Below are positions 53,218 to 60,188 of a stretch of DNA of 64,000 nt, piece after piece (positions within the stretch are counted from its first letter, which is position 1; every line of letters starts with the position of its first letter). A model generated the notes under the pieces. The model saw only the letters and a list, made by a program, of their open reading frames with translations, was not told the DNA's origin and ran no database searches. The DNA lies in assembly GCA_017525025.1 (NCBI GenBank), contig JAFXUJ010000007.1, positions 352,272 through 416,271 of the forward strand. Reading direction: 5' to 3'. This stretch comes from Elusimicrobiaceae bacterium. Its GTDB lineage: Bacteria > Elusimicrobiota > Elusimicrobia > Elusimicrobiales > Elusimicrobiaceae. Made by a program: the position numbers and the translations under genes.

Positions 53218-55866
53218 ATGGTGCAAAAGAAAAAAGTCATACAGAAACACGATTCAAGTGCAAAAGACCGTGCCCTATTAGATAAAATTGTAGGAAGCGT
53301 AAAAGCGGCTCAACGCAAGTACGCCACCTTTACCCAGGAACAAGTAGATAAAATTTTCCGGGCGGCGGCCATTGCCGCAGCGCAACACCGCATTCCGCTG
53401 GCTAAGATGGCCGTAGAAGAAACCGGCATGGGCGTCATGGAAGACAAAGTGATCAAAAATCAGTTTGCTTCCGAATACATTTACAACCAATACAAAGATA
53501 CTAAAACATGTGGCGTTCTATCGGATGATGATGCCTTCGGTTACAGACAAGTAGCCGAGCCTATCGGCGTGATTGCGGGCGTTATTCCCACCACCAACCC
53601 TACTTCCACCGCTGTCTTTAAAAGTTTGCTGGCTTTAAAAACACGCAACGGAATTGTTTTCTCCCCCCATCCGCGTGCCAAGAAATGCACCATAGAGGCA
53701 GCGAGAATCGTCTTGGAAGCGGCCGTAGCGGCCGGAGCCCCCAAGGGAATTATCGGTTGGATAGAAACGCCTTCAGCCTCGCTTTCAAATGAACTCATGC
53801 GCCACCCGGACATTAACATTATCTTAGCCACCGGAGGCCCGGGCATGGTACATGCGGCGTATTCCTCCGGAAAGCCGGCTATCGGTGTGGGAGCCGGTAA
53901 TACTCCGGCTGTTATTGATGCCACTGCCGATATTAAAATGGCCGTTAGCTCAATTATCATGAGCAAAACTTTTGATAACGGCATGATTTGCGCCAGTGAG
54001 CAAGCCGTCGTGGTAGAAAAAGCCGTGTATGAAAAAGTAAAGAAAGAATTTATTACCCGAGGATGTCATTTTGTAACCGGTAAAGACCGGCAAAAATTAG
54101 CCAAAACCATTGTGGTGGATAACCAACTCAATTCGGCTATCGTAGGGCAAAGCGCGGTTGAAATTGCTCGCATGGCCGGCATTAAAGTCCCCCCGCATAC
54201 CAAGATTTTGATTGCGGAGGCCAAAGAAGTAAATGATGCGGAACCTTTTGCACGGGAAAAACTTTCCCCGGTGCTGGGTTTTTATTGTGCCAACGATTTT
54301 GACCACGCCGTTACACTGGCGCGGGATTTAATTCTTTACGGCGGAGCCGGACATACCTCTGTCTTGTATACAGACGAAACGAACGAGGAACATATTGAAA
54401 AATTTCAAGACATGCCTACGGCCCGCACGCTCATCAATATTCCGTCCTCGCAAGGAGCTATTGGAGACGTATATAATTTCAAATTGGCTCCTTCTTTGAC
54501 GTTGGGTTGCGGTTCTTGGGGCGGCAACTCGGTAAGTGAAAATATCGGAGTCAAACATCTTATGAACATCAAAGCAGTGGCCGAACGCCGCGAAAATATG
54601 TATTGGTACAAGGTTCCCTCTAAAATTTATTTTAAGCGCGGGGCCTTGTCGCAAGCGCTGGATGAACTCAAAGACAAAAAGCGTGCTTATATTATTACCG
54701 ATAAAACCATGGAACAGCTGGGGCACGTGCGCACGGTAGCGGACGTGTTGGAAAACTTAAATATTAAATTCCGCGTATTTTCCGACGTATTGCCGGACCC
54801 CGACATTTCCAACGTAACAAAAGCCTTGGATATTGCCAAATCGTGGCAACCGGACTTGATTATTGCCTTGGGTGGCGGATCTGCCATGGACGAAGCCAAA
54901 ATGGTGTGGCTCATGTATGAAAATCCCACCACCAGTTTTGAAGATATTGCCATGCGCTTTATGGATATCCGCAAACGCATTTATGCGGCCCCGCCCCTTG
55001 GTAAAAAAGCCGTCATGGTGGCGATTCCTACCACCTCGGGTACCGGTTCGGAAGTAACGCCGTTTACGGTTATTACAGATGAAAAATCCGGCACCAAATA
55101 TGCTATTACCGATTATGCCCTTACGCCCGATATGGCTATCATTGATCCGGAATTTGTACTCGGTATGCCTAAAACATTGACGGCTTATTCCGGCTTAGAC
55201 GTACTCACACACGGGGTAGAAGCATATACTTCTATTTTCTCTACCAACTTTACCGAAGGCCAAGCTTTGGAAGCCATGCGTCTTGTGTTTAAATATTTGG
55301 AACGTTCGTATAATTTAGGGGCCAAAGATATTACAGCGCGTGAGAAAATGCATTATGCGGGAACGGTCGCCGGCATGGCCTTTGCCAACGCGTTTTTGGG
55401 CTTGTGTCACTCCATGGCACACAAATTAGGGGCCATGTACCATGTGCCGCACGGATTGGCCAATGCTATGCTTTTATCGTACGTAATTGAATTTAATGCT
55501 ACGGATAAACCCACTAAACAAGGTTTATACCCGCAATATCGCTATCCGTTTGTAAAGGGACGCTATGCCAAGATTATTGATTACCTTATTCCCGAGCATA
55601 AATTGGGTAATGATAAAGACGCCAAAGTACAGAAGTTAATTGATATGATTGAGAAATTAAAACGCAAACTCAACATTCCGCGATCCCTCAAGGAGTACGG
55701 CATCCCGGAAAAAGACTTCTTAAAGAATTTGGATAAACTATCCGAATTAGCGTTTGACGATCAGTGCACCGGGGCTAACCCCCGCTATCCGCTGATTAGC
55801 GAGATCAAAGACTTGTTCTTAAAAGCCTACTACGGTAAACCTATTAAGCATAAAAAAGGAAAATAA
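53218..55866 (+). CDS. adhE: bifunctional acetaldehyde-CoA / alcohol dehydrogenase
   Basis: AdhE turns acetyl-CoA into ethanol using two NADH and assembles into spirosome filaments. The 882 residues comprise the aldehyde dehydrogenase half (catalytic Cys 258 in NGMICASEQ) and the iron-dependent alcohol dehydrogenase half (GLCHSMAHKLGAMYHVPHG with metal-binding His residues). AGGAG precedes the ATG. It indicates fermentative metabolism. Single gene with terminator. Confidence 0.97.
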   Translation: MVQKKKVIQKHDSSAKDRALLDKIVGSVKAAQRKYATFTQEQVDKIFRAAAIAAAQHRIPLAKMAVEETGMGVMEDKVIKNQFASEYIYNQYKDTKTCGVLSDDDAFGYRQVAEPIGVIAGVIPTTNPTSTAVFKSLLALKTRNGIVFSPHPRAKKCTIEAARIVLEAAVAAGAPKGIIGWIETPSASLSNELMRHPDINIILATGGPGMVHAAYSSGKPAIGVGAGNTPAVIDATADIKMAVSSIIMSKTFDNGMICASEQAVVVEKAVYEKVKKEFITRGCHFVTGKDRQKLAKTIVVDNQLNSAIVGQSAVEIARMAGIKVPPHTKILIAEAKEVNDAEPFAREKLSPVLGFYCANDFDHAVTLARDLILYGGAGHTSVLYTDETNEEHIEKFQDMPTARTLINIPSSQGAIGDVYNFKLAPSLTLGCGSWGGNSVSENIGVKHLMNIKAVAERRENMYWYKVPSKIYFKRGALSQALDELKDKKRAYIITDKTMEQLGHVRTVADVLENLNIKFRVFSDVLPDPDISNVTKALDIAKSWQPDLIIALGGGSAMDEAKMVWLMYENPTTSFEDIAMRFMDIRKRIYAAPPLGKKAVMVAIPTTSGTGSEVTPFTVITDEKSGTKYAITDYALTPDMAIIDPEFVLGMPKTLTAYSGLDVLTHGVEAYTSIFSTNFTEGQALEAMRLVFKYLERSYNLGAKDITAREKMHYAGTVAGMAFANAFLGLCHSMAHKLGAMYHVPHGLANAMLLSYVIEFNATDKPTKQGLYPQYRYPFVKGRYAKIIDYLIPEHKLGNDKDAKVQKLIDMIEKLKRKLNIPRSLKEYGIPEKDFLKNLDKLSELAFDDQCTGANPRYPLISEIKDLFLKAYYGKPIKHKKGK

Positions 55867-55879
55867 AAGAATTATATAA

Positions 55880-55909
55880 AAAACCCCGGGTTTAATACCC
55901 GGGGTTTTT
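55880..55909. terminator. bidirectional intrinsic terminator
   Basis: AAAACCCCGGGT (55880-55891) pairs with ACCCGGGGTTTT (55897-55908). Serves adhE and the convergent pilin gene. Confidence 0.9.
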
Positions 55910-55923
55910 AATGTCATACCGTT

Positions 55924-56493
55924 TCAATTATAGAAATAAACATAAATATATTTACCACGACCAGCTAAATTCCCCCACGAGGAAACGGCTGTACTGGAAG
56001 TTGTCTTATCCGGATTTCGTTTCCCTGTAGCGCGTTGACAGACCGTTTGGGAGGCTTTATCTGTGGAAGAGGCGTAACAAAAACGTTTTCCTCTCAAAGA
56101 AATATCCGATATATTAGCATCATCCGCATAAACGACATACGCATTATGTTGATTCGTAGCATACCAGCTACCGGCTTTGTTAATCATCAAATTATGCCCA
56201 CTATTAGGGAATCCGTTGTAGTATCTGTAATGATACGTATTAGTTTTATAGTTAAAAGTAACATTTCCAGTAAAATCAAAATCAAGATCTTCAAATGACG
56301 ACGGGTATTCACCCGATGACAAATGATAGAGTTTGGCAGCCGCCTGTAAAGGCGTAACCAATTGTTCTAACTCAGTATATTGCGCCCGGTACACCGCAAC
56401 TTTGTATTGCGGCAAGGCAATAGAAGCCAAAATTCCAATGATGAGTACCACTACCAATAATTCTATAAGTGTAAAGCCGTTTTTGTTTTTCAT
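55924..56493 (-). CDS. type IV pilin-like prepilin
   Basis: Starting at the ATG at 56493, after AGGAG, gives MKNKNGFTLIELLVVVLIIG and 189 residues; an upstream in-frame start would add 84 residues and spoil the leader. Cleavage falls after Gly 6. The globular part contains RFCYASST and TVCQRATG cysteines, a pair near the end as in many pilins. Fourth pilin in the window; again monocistronic and far from assembly genes. Confidence 0.92.
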   Translation of the reverse strand: MKNKNGFTLIELLVVVLIIGILASIALPQYKVAVYRAQYTELEQLVTPLQAAAKLYHLSSGEYPSSFEDLDFDFTGNVTFNYKTNTYHYRYYNGFPNSGHNLMINKAGSWYATNQHNAYVVYADDANISDISLRGKRFCYASSTDKASQTVCQRATGKRNPDKTTSSTAVSSWGNLAGRGKYIYVYFYN

Positions 56494-56514
56494 GTGTGCT
56501 CCTTGACGAGAATG

Positions 56515-56533
56515 TGATAAATTCAGTTTATCA
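56515..56533. repeat. inverted repeat upstream of pilin gene
   Basis: TGATAAA (56515-56521) and TTTATCA (56527-56533) are 7-bp perfect inverted repeats with a 5-nt spacer, in the divergent region between the pilin and merR-like genes. Possible operator. Confidence 0.35.
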
Positions 56534-56591
56534 AAAACAAAAAAATAAAACAAGCCAAGCTGCACGTAATCGTGCAAAAAAGTAAAAATGG

Positions 56592-56597
56592 TATAAT
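56592..56597 (+). promoter_or_regulatory. -10 box for leaderless merR-like gene
   Basis: Perfect TATAAT ending 7 nt before the ATG at 56605; no Shine-Dalgarno. Confidence 0.5.
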
Positions 56598-56604
56598 AAA
56601 TTTT

Positions 56605-56946
56605 ATGGGATTGGAAGAATTGGAACAGAAAGAATATTTTTCTATCGGTGACGTACGGCGCATTACCGGTGTGCCGGAGTATTCCGTGCGCTATTGGGAA
56701 GCCGAATTCGGCCTCATCCGTCCCATCCGCTTGGAAAGCGGACACAGGCGTTATACCAAAGATGACGTTTATACTATTTTAAAAATTAAAGATTTAATTT
56801 ATAAACATAAACTCACCTTAGAAGGGGCCAAAAAGCAACTAAGCCACTATCATTTACCGACGGCCAACACTCCCAAATGTGCCCGGACAGATGTAAAACT
56901 TCTAACGGAAATTAAAGAAACGCTGGAAGATTTGCTAAAAGAATGA
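56605..56946 (+). CDS. MerR-family DNA-binding regulator
   Basis: A 113-residue protein with a winged-helix MerR domain (FSIGDVRRITGVPEYSVRYW and SGHRRYTKDDVYTILKIKDL) and a short helical tail. It lacks a metal or ligand domain. Small MerR genes of this kind often sit beside ihfA and tRNA-Pro in proteobacteria; here tRNA-Pro follows 37 nt downstream. Targets unknown. Confidence 0.88.
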   Translation: MGLEELEQKEYFSIGDVRRITGVPEYSVRYWEAEFGLIRPIRLESGHRRYTKDDVYTILKIKDLIYKHKLTLEGAKKQLSHYHLPTANTPKCARTDVKLLTEIKETLEDLLKE

Positions 56947-56982
56947 TAGAATATATAGGTAGCCGCTAAGGTGGCTATTTTT

Positions 56983-57057
56983 CGGGGAGTGGCTCAGAGG
57001 TAGAGCGCTCGCTTGGGGTGCGAGAGATCGCGGGTTCGATTCCCGCCTTCCCGACCA
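56983..57057 (+). tRNA. tRNA-Pro (GGG)
   Basis: Complete cloverleaf: acceptor CGGGGAG/CTTCCCG, D-arm GCTC/GAGC, anticodon loop TTGGGGT, T-arm GCGGG/CCCGC. The CCA end is encoded. Confidence 0.95.
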
Positions 57058-57097
57058 TTTGAAATTGTTTTCCTTGCCGTTAGGTGCAACAAATTTA

Positions 57098-57170
57098 CGG
57101 GGCGTAGCGCAGATGGTAGCGCGCACGGTTCGGGACCGTGAGGTCGCTGGTTCAAATCCAGTCGCCCCGA
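57098..57170 (+). tRNA. tRNA-Pro (CGG)
   Basis: Complete cloverleaf: acceptor CGGGGCG/CGCCCCG, D-arm GCGC/GCGC, anticodon loop TTCGGGA, T-arm GCTGG/CCAGT. CCA is not encoded, unlike the neighbour. Its 3' half recurs downstream at 57465. Confidence 0.95.
57139..57157 (+). repeat. tRNA-Pro 3' half copy of a three-copy repeat (candidate att)
   Basis: This 19-bp variable-loop and T-arm stretch of tRNA-Pro(CGG) reappears with one mismatch as a direct copy at 57465-57483, and as an inverted copy (two mismatches) at 57371-57389. Such tRNA 3' duplications mark integration sites of mobile elements. Confidence 0.55.
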
Positions 57171-57182
57171 AACTTTACTTTG

Positions 57183-57207
57183 GGCACCTTTTAAAGGTGC
57201 CTTTTTC
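57183..57207 (+). terminator. intrinsic terminator after the tRNA-Pro pair
   Basis: GGCACCTT and AAGGTGCC form the stem, followed by a five-T run. Confidence 0.8.
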
Positions 57208-57370
57208 GTCGACAGTTTTGTTCTTTCTCGTCGGAGAACAACCGATTTTCTTATTCATCTTGGTCTTAGAGTAGTATTTTCCCCGTCGTAAAAGGCCATT
57301 TTCTTATCTTTTTCTCTGTGGGCCGAATTTGCAGGATCCGAAATTCCGGGTTGTACCCTACTATTTTGTA

Positions 57371-57483
57371 ATTCGAACCTGCGACCTCACTATTTTATAG
57401 GCTAATCCAATTGTGAATAGTGTATAGTTTGTTATAAATAAACTATGCACTATAATATTTAAAATGAGGTCGCTGGTTCGAAT
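57371..57483. repeat. nested inverted repeats beside the recombinase gene
   Basis: The gene-free stretch 57171-57520 holds this structure. Outer arms: 57371-57389 and 57465-57483, 18 of 19 bp complementary and tRNA-derived. Inner arms: 57417-57430 and 57440-57453, 14 bp with one G-T pair, 9-nt loop. Between 57208 and 57370 I see nothing recognisable. The segment after 57483 (CCCGCGACCC) continues the tRNA-like 3' end imperfectly. Confidence 0.6.
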
Positions 57484-57520
57484 CCCGCGACCCTTATATA
57501 TTTTCTTAAAGCCACTACAA

Positions 57521-59134
57521 TTAGTTGCTTTGCCAGTGTTGTTCTTGTATCTTAAAATCCACATTACCTTCGGCTATATTCATTAGCTCCCGCAGAGTCA
57601 AATTGCGCGGGTTTTTGTATTCTAAAATATCTCCCACAATACGCGGGGATAAATAGCACAAATTGATGTACCGCGCGAAATTGCGTTTATTCATACCGCT
57701 GGCCTTTTCCCACTCGCGGGTTGTTAGTCCTTTTTCTAATAATTTTTTGAGTTTCCATGCCCGGGAAAGCCCACGGACCAAACTTTCATTGAGTTGGCGT
57801 ACTGTCAGTATATTTTGTGACGTACCATGTTGTAAACGGGTAGATGTGACATTGTCTATGTAGAAAGTATCCCGAAGTGTAATGGTTTCAGCCCCTACTT
57901 CCGGCAATACGGGATTATTGGGCTTATCGGCTTGTTTTTGGCATTGGCGGCAATTATCCAAAAATACCATCCTATCCAATGTAATCTGCAAACGGCAGTT
58001 TGTACCATTTTTCATACAAATTACCTGTTTAAGGCACTTTTTGACTTCATCGGCTGTAATTTGGCTGCTATCCGCCTGTAAATCTACGGAAGATAAATCG
58101 GCTCTGCGTATGGTATCCAACACAAAATCATCCAGTTGAATTACCGGGATATGAACTCCTTTGCGGATACAATAATATTGGTATTTTTGTCCTTGCTTTC
58201 TAGTACTGGTTAACTTATAGGGATTCCCCTTATCATCAAATAATTTATCTGCCATTAACGTTATTTTCCGGATATACGCACGGTATTCTTTAAGGCCGTT
58301 CTTAAAATGGCCTAATTTATCCTGTACTGCCTCAAACACTTCTTTGGATACAAGAGCCGGCTGTTTGCCTGGATAGACCTTATTAGCCGCAAAATGTGGC
58401 ATTTTGCCCACATACAAGGGATTAGACAAAATATGTAAGACACTGCTGTAAACAAATGGCCTTCCGCCACGATATTCCCCTTTTTTCGTTTTCCATAGTT
58501 TGCAATGGTATCCTTGTTCATTCATCCAAGTTACAACCTTCATAACGTTGCCAATTTCTAAGTATTTTTGAAAGATAAGACGCACAACAAGGGCTTCCTG
58601 TTCATTGGGAACTAATTGTCTATCTTTGATATCGTAACCAAGCGGAAGAACACCACTGCCCCACAAACCCTTGGCTTTGGTAGCGGCTACTTTATCGCGT
58701 ATGCGTTCGGCAGATACTTCACGCTCAAATTGGGCAAACGATAACAGCATATTAAGTGTCAGTTTGCCCATAGAGTTGCTGGTATCAAACGACTGTGTGA
58801 TAGATACAAAGTTGCAGTCATATTTGGCAAATTCCTGCATCATTTTATGGAAATCAAAGATGGAACGGGATAGACGATCCACTTTATAAACAACCACTAC
58901 CTGTATTCTATGAGAACGGATTTCTTCCAATAAGGCCTGTAATCCGGGGCGATCCATTGTCCCCCCGCTAATACCCCCATCTTCAAACGTCTTATAATAC
59001 TGCCATCCGTTAAAGGCCTGAGCTTGTATATATGCTTTACACGCTTCCTCTTGATTCTGCAAGGAACTAAACTGGGAATCTAGCCCCCGTTCATTTGATT
59101 TTCTGGTATATACCGCACAATTAACTTTTGCCAT
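57521..59134 (-). CDS. large serine recombinase
   Basis: A site-specific recombinase of the resolvase/integrase serine family. I start at 59134, preceded by GGAG (ATGGAGCG), giving MAKVNCAVYTRKSNE and 537 residues. Catalytic Ser is residue 13 in YTRKS; VYKVDRLSRS and SAERIRDKVAATKAKG follow. The recombinase domain starts near residue 155 (WGSGVLPLGYD). A Cys-rich piece (DNCRQCQKQ) may be a reduced zinc ribbon. It overlaps the DUF2924 gene upstream by 14 nt, so the genes are coupled. Confidence 0.93.
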   Translation of the reverse strand: MAKVNCAVYTRKSNERGLDSQFSSLQNQEEACKAYIQAQAFNGWQYYKTFEDGGISGGTMDRPGLQALLEEIRSHRIQVVVVYKVDRLSRSIFDFHKMMQEFAKYDCNFVSITQSFDTSNSMGKLTLNMLLSFAQFEREVSAERIRDKVAATKAKGLWGSGVLPLGYDIKDRQLVPNEQEALVVRLIFQKYLEIGNVMKVVTWMNEQGYHCKLWKTKKGEYRGGRPFVYSSVLHILSNPLYVGKMPHFAANKVYPGKQPALVSKEVFEAVQDKLGHFKNGLKEYRAYIRKITLMADKLFDDKGNPYKLTSTRKQGQKYQYYCIRKGVHIPVIQLDDFVLDTIRRADLSSVDLQADSSQITADEVKKCLKQVICMKNGTNCRLQITLDRMVFLDNCRQCQKQADKPNNPVLPEVGAETITLRDTFYIDNVTSTRLQHGTSQNILTVRQLNESLVRGLSRAWKLKKLLEKGLTTREWEKASGMNKRNFARYINLCYLSPRIVGDILEYKNPRNLTLRELMNIAEGNVDFKIQEQHWQSN

Positions 59135-59570
59135 TTTTTCGCTCCATAAGTCCAAAAAACGCCGGGCCACTCACATGACAATTTGATATGGTGGATGCAA
59201 TAACTGTTAAATTGGGATAGATTTTACCTTCCCATTCATATTCTTGCTCGCCTTTAACCGTTACCTGGTAGATTTTTCCCTTATACTTTTTAGTCAGTAA
59301 AGTTCCAATGGATAGTGCATACCGATTTTTGTGAGCGTGTTCAATATATTTCTCAGGATTGGATGCATATCGGTTAAGCCGCGTAATGTACTTTGATGGT
59401 AGCCTACAGCGCCCTAATTCACATTGGATAGCATACCATAGTGGCCGTAATTTGGCTTTGTGGCCTATCATAGGATACGTGTAAAACGTGTCCCAATAAA
59501 ACTGCAATTTCTCATCTGACAAATTTTTAAGTTCTTCAAAACTTTTTGGTAGGTAACACTTTCTTCTCAT
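59121..59570 (-). CDS. DUF2924-like protein
   Basis: A 149-residue protein whose C-terminal 60 residues match DUF2924: SIGTLLTKKYKGKIYQVTVK, then YEWEGKIYPNLTVIASTISN and SGPAFFGL. Such proteins are found beside recombinases in phage-like islands of other bacteria; function unknown. The N-terminal half (LKNLSDEKLQFYWDTFY) is helical. It overlaps the small gene upstream by 35 nt. Confidence 0.82.
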   Translation of the reverse strand: MRRKCYLPKSFEELKNLSDEKLQFYWDTFYTYPMIGHKAKLRPLWYAIQCELGRCRLPSKYITRLNRYASNPEKYIEHAHKNRYALSIGTLLTKKYKGKIYQVTVKGEQEYEWEGKIYPNLTVIASTISNCHVSGPAFFGLMERKNGKS

Positions 59571-59766
59571 AGAGTATCTGTTTTATCCTTTCTAGCCGTC
59601 CGTTGGAATCCCCTTGCCGGAAATATACTTTGGCAAACGTATCAAAAAATTTGATGGCAAGCAGTATCAGTTCTTTGTCTTCTATCACCTTGGGCCGCCC
59701 CAAGGGATTACCCGAGCGGCCCTTTATAAATCGCCCCGATACCGGCGGCAAATGACGCGGTGTCAT
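59536..59766 (-). CDS. small KGxSGNPxGRPK-motif protein (DUF5681-like)
   Basis: A 76-residue basic protein with FIKGRSGNPLGRPK near residue 13-26. That motif defines DUF5681-type proteins of mobile elements, probably DNA-binding. The start ATG overlaps the stop of the upstream DUF2924-like gene (ATGA), and its end overlaps the downstream one. Confidence 0.72.
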   Translation of the reverse strand: MTPRHLPPVSGRFIKGRSGNPLGRPKVIEDKELILLAIKFFDTFAKVYFRQGDSNGRLERIKQILYEKKVLPTKKF

Positions 59767-60071
59767 TTGGTAAGCCCAAAGAACACGTAACCGCTGACTT
59801 GGCGCTTTACGATCGTCATTGCCACGCGCGAAATACTTTTGAATACTTTACCTTCATATTCAAAGCCGTTCTCCAACACCTTTACTTCTATGGTTTTACC
59901 GCGGTAGGTTTTGGTAATGATACTCCCCGGCGCGGGCAGACGGTTATCACGTTGCCGGGCAGGCATATTTTCAACTGTGTTTTCTGGTTGCGTGATAGGA
60001 CTAACTACCCGCAAAACAGCAGGTTTTACAGGTGCGGTTTTTGTTACTGATTTTTTAGTGTTTTTCTTCAT
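59763..60071 (-). CDS. second, shorter DUF2924-like protein
   Basis: A 102-residue protein. The N-terminal 40 residues are Lys/Thr/Pro-rich. The C-terminal half (PGSIITKTYRGKTIEVKVL, FEYEGKVFKSISRVAMTIVK, SGYVFFGL) matches the DUF2924 module of the 59570 gene, so the two are paralogues. GGAGATAAG precedes the ATG and is part of a long dyad. Confidence 0.78.
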   Translation of the reverse strand: MKKNTKKSVTKTAPVKPAVLRVVSPITQPENTVENMPARQRDNRLPAPGSIITKTYRGKTIEVKVLENGFEYEGKVFKSISRVAMTIVKRQVSGYVFFGLTK

Positions 60072-60072
60072 A

Positions 60073-60138
60073 ACTTATCTCCTTAAGTAAGCGAATTTTA
60101 CTTCGTACTACATTCACGCTTACTATGGGGAGATAAGT
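60073..60138 (-). promoter_or_regulatory. nested dyad covering the cassette's ribosome-binding site
   Basis: On the plus strand: ACTTATCTCC (60073-60082) pairs with GGAGATAAGT (60129-60138), 10 bp; GTAAGCG (60087-60093) pairs with CGCTTAC (60117-60123), extended by GAAT/ATTC with a one-base bulge; TAC/GTA at 60099-60107 forms the tip. The Shine-Dalgarno of the minus-strand gene is in the outer stem. It lies in the 117-bp gap after hsdR. Confidence 0.7.
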
Positions 60139-60188
60139 CAAGTAAAATAATTGAAGATATATACGGCTTTAATAACCGGCGTGAGATA

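Noticed and set aside
56494..56745. 84-codon N-terminal extension of the fourth pilin
   Set aside because: It overlaps the divergent merR-like gene and destroys the prepilin leader; AGGAG sits before the inner ATG.
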